Source: Eubacterium sp. (GTDB taxonomy: Bacteria > Bacillota > Clostridia > Lachnospirales > Lachnospiraceae). Taken from it: DNA of 64,000 nt. The notes under the pieces are model-generated. The model searched no databases, was not told the DNA's origin, and saw nothing but the letters and a program-made list of their open reading frames with translations. Within the stretch, counting starts at the first letter, position 1. Each line of letters opens with the position of its first letter. Location: NCBI GenBank assembly GCA_022796875.1, contig JAAWJJ010000012.1, forward strand, positions 1 through 64,000, written 5' to 3'. The position numbers and the translations under genes are program-made. Below are positions 61,709 through 64,000 of this stretch, piece by piece.

Positions 61709-62668
61709 ATGAAGAGTAAAATTTTTGTGCCGGAACAGGATATGAATACAGCCAGAATTTTTTCGGAAATCAACTATTGGGAATCCGGCCATACGGATCT
61801 TTTTGACGAAACATTCACTTTGGATTTGCCGTACGCGCCGCCCGGCATGTATCAGCATCTGGGAGCCGGAGAGTTAAAACAGCATTACGACTGGCTTAAC
61901 AATACCGTGTCGGACTGGAAATGGTCAAACGTCAAAGTACTGGGAACCAGCCACGAAAGAAAATTCTGGGTATTCCGTACGGGCGAGGGCAAAACCTGCT
62001 GGGGCGGCGCAGACGGAACCTACAAAAGCAAATTTGCGACGCTGCTTCATATAAAAGACGGAAAAATCACTTATGCGAAAGACCATTCCGACATGATGGA
62101 ATATTATCGCGCCATAAACGTAGAACTGCCGAAATTTTATTATGACGCCAAATCTCCGGAAGAATTTGCCGAAAGGGAACGTCCGCCCCATGTAGTACAT
62201 ACGGAAGAAAGCCTGGAAGCGCAGATTCAGAAAACGCTGGATTTTTTTAAGAGCCCGAATTTCTGGGACCCGAAAGTCAATGAAGTGCTGGCGGAAAACT
62301 TCGTGCATGAACTGACATTTGCACCGCCTGATATGCCGCGCATCTTTCGCGGCAGAGAATACGACTCTTTAAACGAATGGCTGGACAGACATCTTCTCGA
62401 CGGGGATATTTACGACGAAGTTTTTTATGTAACAACGGACCCGCACATCTTTGTAACGGAATATAACTGCCTGTTTGTCACAAACTGGGGATACCGTGAC
62501 GAGGAAATTTCGCAGGGAAAACACGGCAGATATCCGAACCGGGAAATTTCCTATGTTGAGGTAGACGACGACGGACGATGCGTCAGACTTGACGAATACT
62601 TAAATACTATGAGCAAGTTTTTATCCACAAACGTCCGGATACCGACGTTCCCGTATTTATATTATTAA
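61709..62668 (+). CDS. Tandem SnoaL/PhzB-like (NTF2-fold) protein
   Basis: 319 residues with two similar halves. Each has a cone-shaped NTF2-like layout: N half YWESGHTDLFDETFTLDLPYAPPGMYQHLGAGELKQHYDWLNNTV, C half FWDPKVNEVLAENFVHELTFAPPDMPRIFRGREYDSLNEWLDRHLL. Both share the APPxM...G...L pattern of PhzA/PhzB-like SnoaL proteins, a fold used for cyclases, isomerases and imine formation. The catalytic role is unknown. AGGA precedes the ATG at 61709. It is 16 nt upstream of the transporter gene. Confidence 0.72.
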   Translation: MKSKIFVPEQDMNTARIFSEINYWESGHTDLFDETFTLDLPYAPPGMYQHLGAGELKQHYDWLNNTVSDWKWSNVKVLGTSHERKFWVFRTGEGKTCWGGADGTYKSKFATLLHIKDGKITYAKDHSDMMEYYRAINVELPKFYYDAKSPEEFAERERPPHVVHTEESLEAQIQKTLDFFKSPNFWDPKVNEVLAENFVHELTFAPPDMPRIFRGREYDSLNEWLDRHLLDGDIYDEVFYVTTDPHIFVTEYNCLFVTNWGYRDEEISQGKHGRYPNREISYVEVDDDGRCVRLDEYLNTMSKFLSTNVRIPTFPYLYY

Positions 62669-62684
62669 TGGAGGAGGAACAGTT

Positions 62685-64000
62685 ATGAAATTATCAATCA
62701 GAGAACGGCTTTGCTATGGATGCGGAGATCTGGGAAGCCAGTTTGCCTATAACCTGGTCACTACTTATCTCATGGTATTTTTTACAAATATACTGGGACT
62801 TTCCTCTGTTGCGGCAGGAACCATTTTCCTCATTGCAACGGCGTTTGACGCGATTAACGACCCGGTAATGGGAAGTATTGCCGACCACACCAAAACAAAA
62901 TTCGGCAGCTACCGTCCTTTTATGATGGCCGCTGCAATTCCATACGGTATTTTCCTGGCATTGTGCTTTGTGGCGCCGGACTGGTCCTATGGCGGAAAGA
63001 TGGCCTGGGCGTATATCGTATATTTGCTGTACGTTGTCTTCTCTACCATGTTCCAGATGCCGTACGGCTCGCTGTCAAACTTGATGACAAACGATATCAA
63101 AGAACGGACCGTACTCGGCGCGTTCCGGGACTGGGGCGCAAATCTGGCAGGATTTCTGTTAAATATGTTTGCTGTCAGCATCATTACGCGTTTCAGTGCA
63201 GACGGCCAAAGCATGGATAAGAGCGGTTATCTTGCCCTGGGTATCATTGTCGGTATTTGCTGTATCGTATTTACGATGATTGCGACTTACGGGACAAAAG
63301 AGCGGATACAGCCGGAAAAAAATATCGCGAAATTTTCCGAAAGCCTGAAATCCATTACAAAAAACAAACCTGCGCTGTGTATTTTATTTATGGTATTTTT
63401 TATCAATTCTTTCGTGGCATTCCGGAGCGCTTTTACGCCGTATTATGCGCTGTATTATCTCGGAAGCGAAAATATGATTCCCGTCATATTGACGACAATG
63501 TATACTCTGCCGCTTCTGGGACTGCTGTTTGTCCCTAAGCTGATCGAAGTAATGGGAAACCGGAATATGTTTATTGTCAGCGGCGCATGCGCCATAATCA
63601 GCGGCATCCTTTCTCTTGCCGCGCGGACAAACAGCGTAATTATCGTACTTTCCGCTATTTTCGGCGGTTTGACATTAAGCGGCGTTTTTGCCAACATCTG
63701 GGGCTGTATGCCGAATGTGGCGGATTACGGGGAGTGGAAAACAGGCGTCCGGGCGCCGGGACTGATCTACGGGCTGGCTACGTTCGCCATCAAACTGGCC
63801 GTAGCATTATCGGCATATCTGGTAGGCTGGCTGTTAAACTGGGCCCATTTTGACACCGCGCTGGAAATGCAGGACTCTTTTACCACTCAGTTTATTTATG
63901 CGGCAAACGGAATCCTGCCGATCATATTCGGAATTATCGGAATTTTACTGATTTTACCGTATAACCTGACAAACGAAAAAATTGAGCAGGTAAAGGAAGA
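62685..64000 (+). CDS. GPH-family (MelB-like) cation symporter, partial
   Basis: 438 codons visible; the gene runs off the window. Twelve-helix GPH fold: LCYGCGDLGSQFAYNLVTTYLMVFFTN at the N-terminus, FDAINDPVMGSIADHTKTKFGSYRPFM with the conserved Asp pair of MelB, and MPNVADYGEWKTG in the second half. The family carries glycosides, pentosides and hexuronides with Na+ or H+. GAGGAGG precedes the ATG. With the SnoaL-like protein and divergent LysR it forms a substrate module; plant glycosides are plausible. Confidence 0.9.
   Translation, partial: MKLSIRERLCYGCGDLGSQFAYNLVTTYLMVFFTNILGLSSVAAGTIFLIATAFDAINDPVMGSIADHTKTKFGSYRPFMMAAAIPYGIFLALCFVAPDWSYGGKMAWAYIVYLLYVVFSTMFQMPYGSLSNLMTNDIKERTVLGAFRDWGANLAGFLLNMFAVSIITRFSADGQSMDKSGYLALGIIVGICCIVFTMIATYGTKERIQPEKNIAKFSESLKSITKNKPALCILFMVFFINSFVAFRSAFTPYYALYYLGSENMIPVILTTMYTLPLLGLLFVPKLIEVMGNRNMFIVSGACAIISGILSLAARTNSVIIVLSAIFGGLTLSGVFANIWGCMPNVADYGEWKTGVRAPGLIYGLATFAIKLAVALSAYLVGWLLNWAHFDTALEMQDSFTTQFIYAANGILPIIFGIIGILLILPYNLTNEKIEQVKE

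Overview
The window reads as chromosome of an anaerobic, spore-forming, low-to-mid-GC Clostridium-type Firmicute, most likely a gut-type Lachnospiraceae relative. Evidence for this: a SpoIIID sporulation regulator, a group-B-like [FeFe] hydrogenase, a flavodiiron/flavin reductase/rubredoxin fusion, an unusual Mo-enzyme for trihydroxybenzenes, strong Shine-Dalgarno sites and sigma-A promoters. The species cannot be named from the sequence. No rRNA, prophage, transposase gene or CRISPR array was seen.

Layout. 1-8 kb is housekeeping: guaA, hydrogenase, DNA-deoxyinosine glycosylase, spoIIID and trkA-trkH, with a 17-bp tandem repeat after the hydrogenase. 8-11 kb is an ABC importer whose binding-protein gene has one in-frame TGA. 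11-16 kb holds a PsiE-like protein, tRNA-Gly, tRNA-Leu, a PadR-controlled SEDS-like membrane protein and a patch of two decayed genes. 16-20 kb carries a pyrogallol-phloroglucinol transhydroxylase (large and FeS subunits), followed by a GH13 glucosidase, an LVIVD beta-propeller protein, the flavodiiron fusion and a DUF2798 protein. 27-39 kb is a long minus-strand carboxylate locus (citF, citE, M24 homologue, TRAP dctPQM, two 2-hydroxyacid dehydrogenases, malic enzyme, lrgAB) divergent from a Crp/Fnr regulator. 39-45 kb has a MATE exporter and an iron locus (feoA, feoB, Cys-rich FeoB partner, second feoA, Fur-like and DtxR-like regulators) with shared GTTAG-N6-CTAAC boxes. 46-52 kb holds a SprA-like protein and a four-gene operon of membrane coiled-coil, VWA, leucine-rich-repeat and MoxR AAA proteins. 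52-57 kb has metA, a LysR regulator, an MFS carrier and a PhlG/phloretin-hydrolase-family enzyme. 57-64 kb has a radical SAM protein, a 602-bp foldback element, an FeS aldo/keto reductase, a LysR regulator divergent from a double SnoaL-like protein, and a GPH transporter cut by the window end.

The likely theme is import and anaerobic breakdown of plant-derived aromatics and organic acids. The transhydroxylase interconverts trihydroxybenzenes, a PhlG-family enzyme could release phloroglucinol by C-C hydrolysis, and two LysR-linked transporter/enzyme loci look like substrate-specific modules. The carboxylate locus would import an acid by TRAP and end in pyruvate through malic enzyme, with LrgAB as a possible pyruvate carrier. 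It lacks the citrate lyase acyl carrier subunit, so its substrate is open.

Non-coding structure is rich. There are three copies of a 195-400 bp MITE-like element with AAAATATTATCAGAA-type ends, a separate near-perfect long foldback, three intergenic or genic tandem repeats, and several clear operators. All calls come from reading sequence and recalled family motifs; no database search was run.
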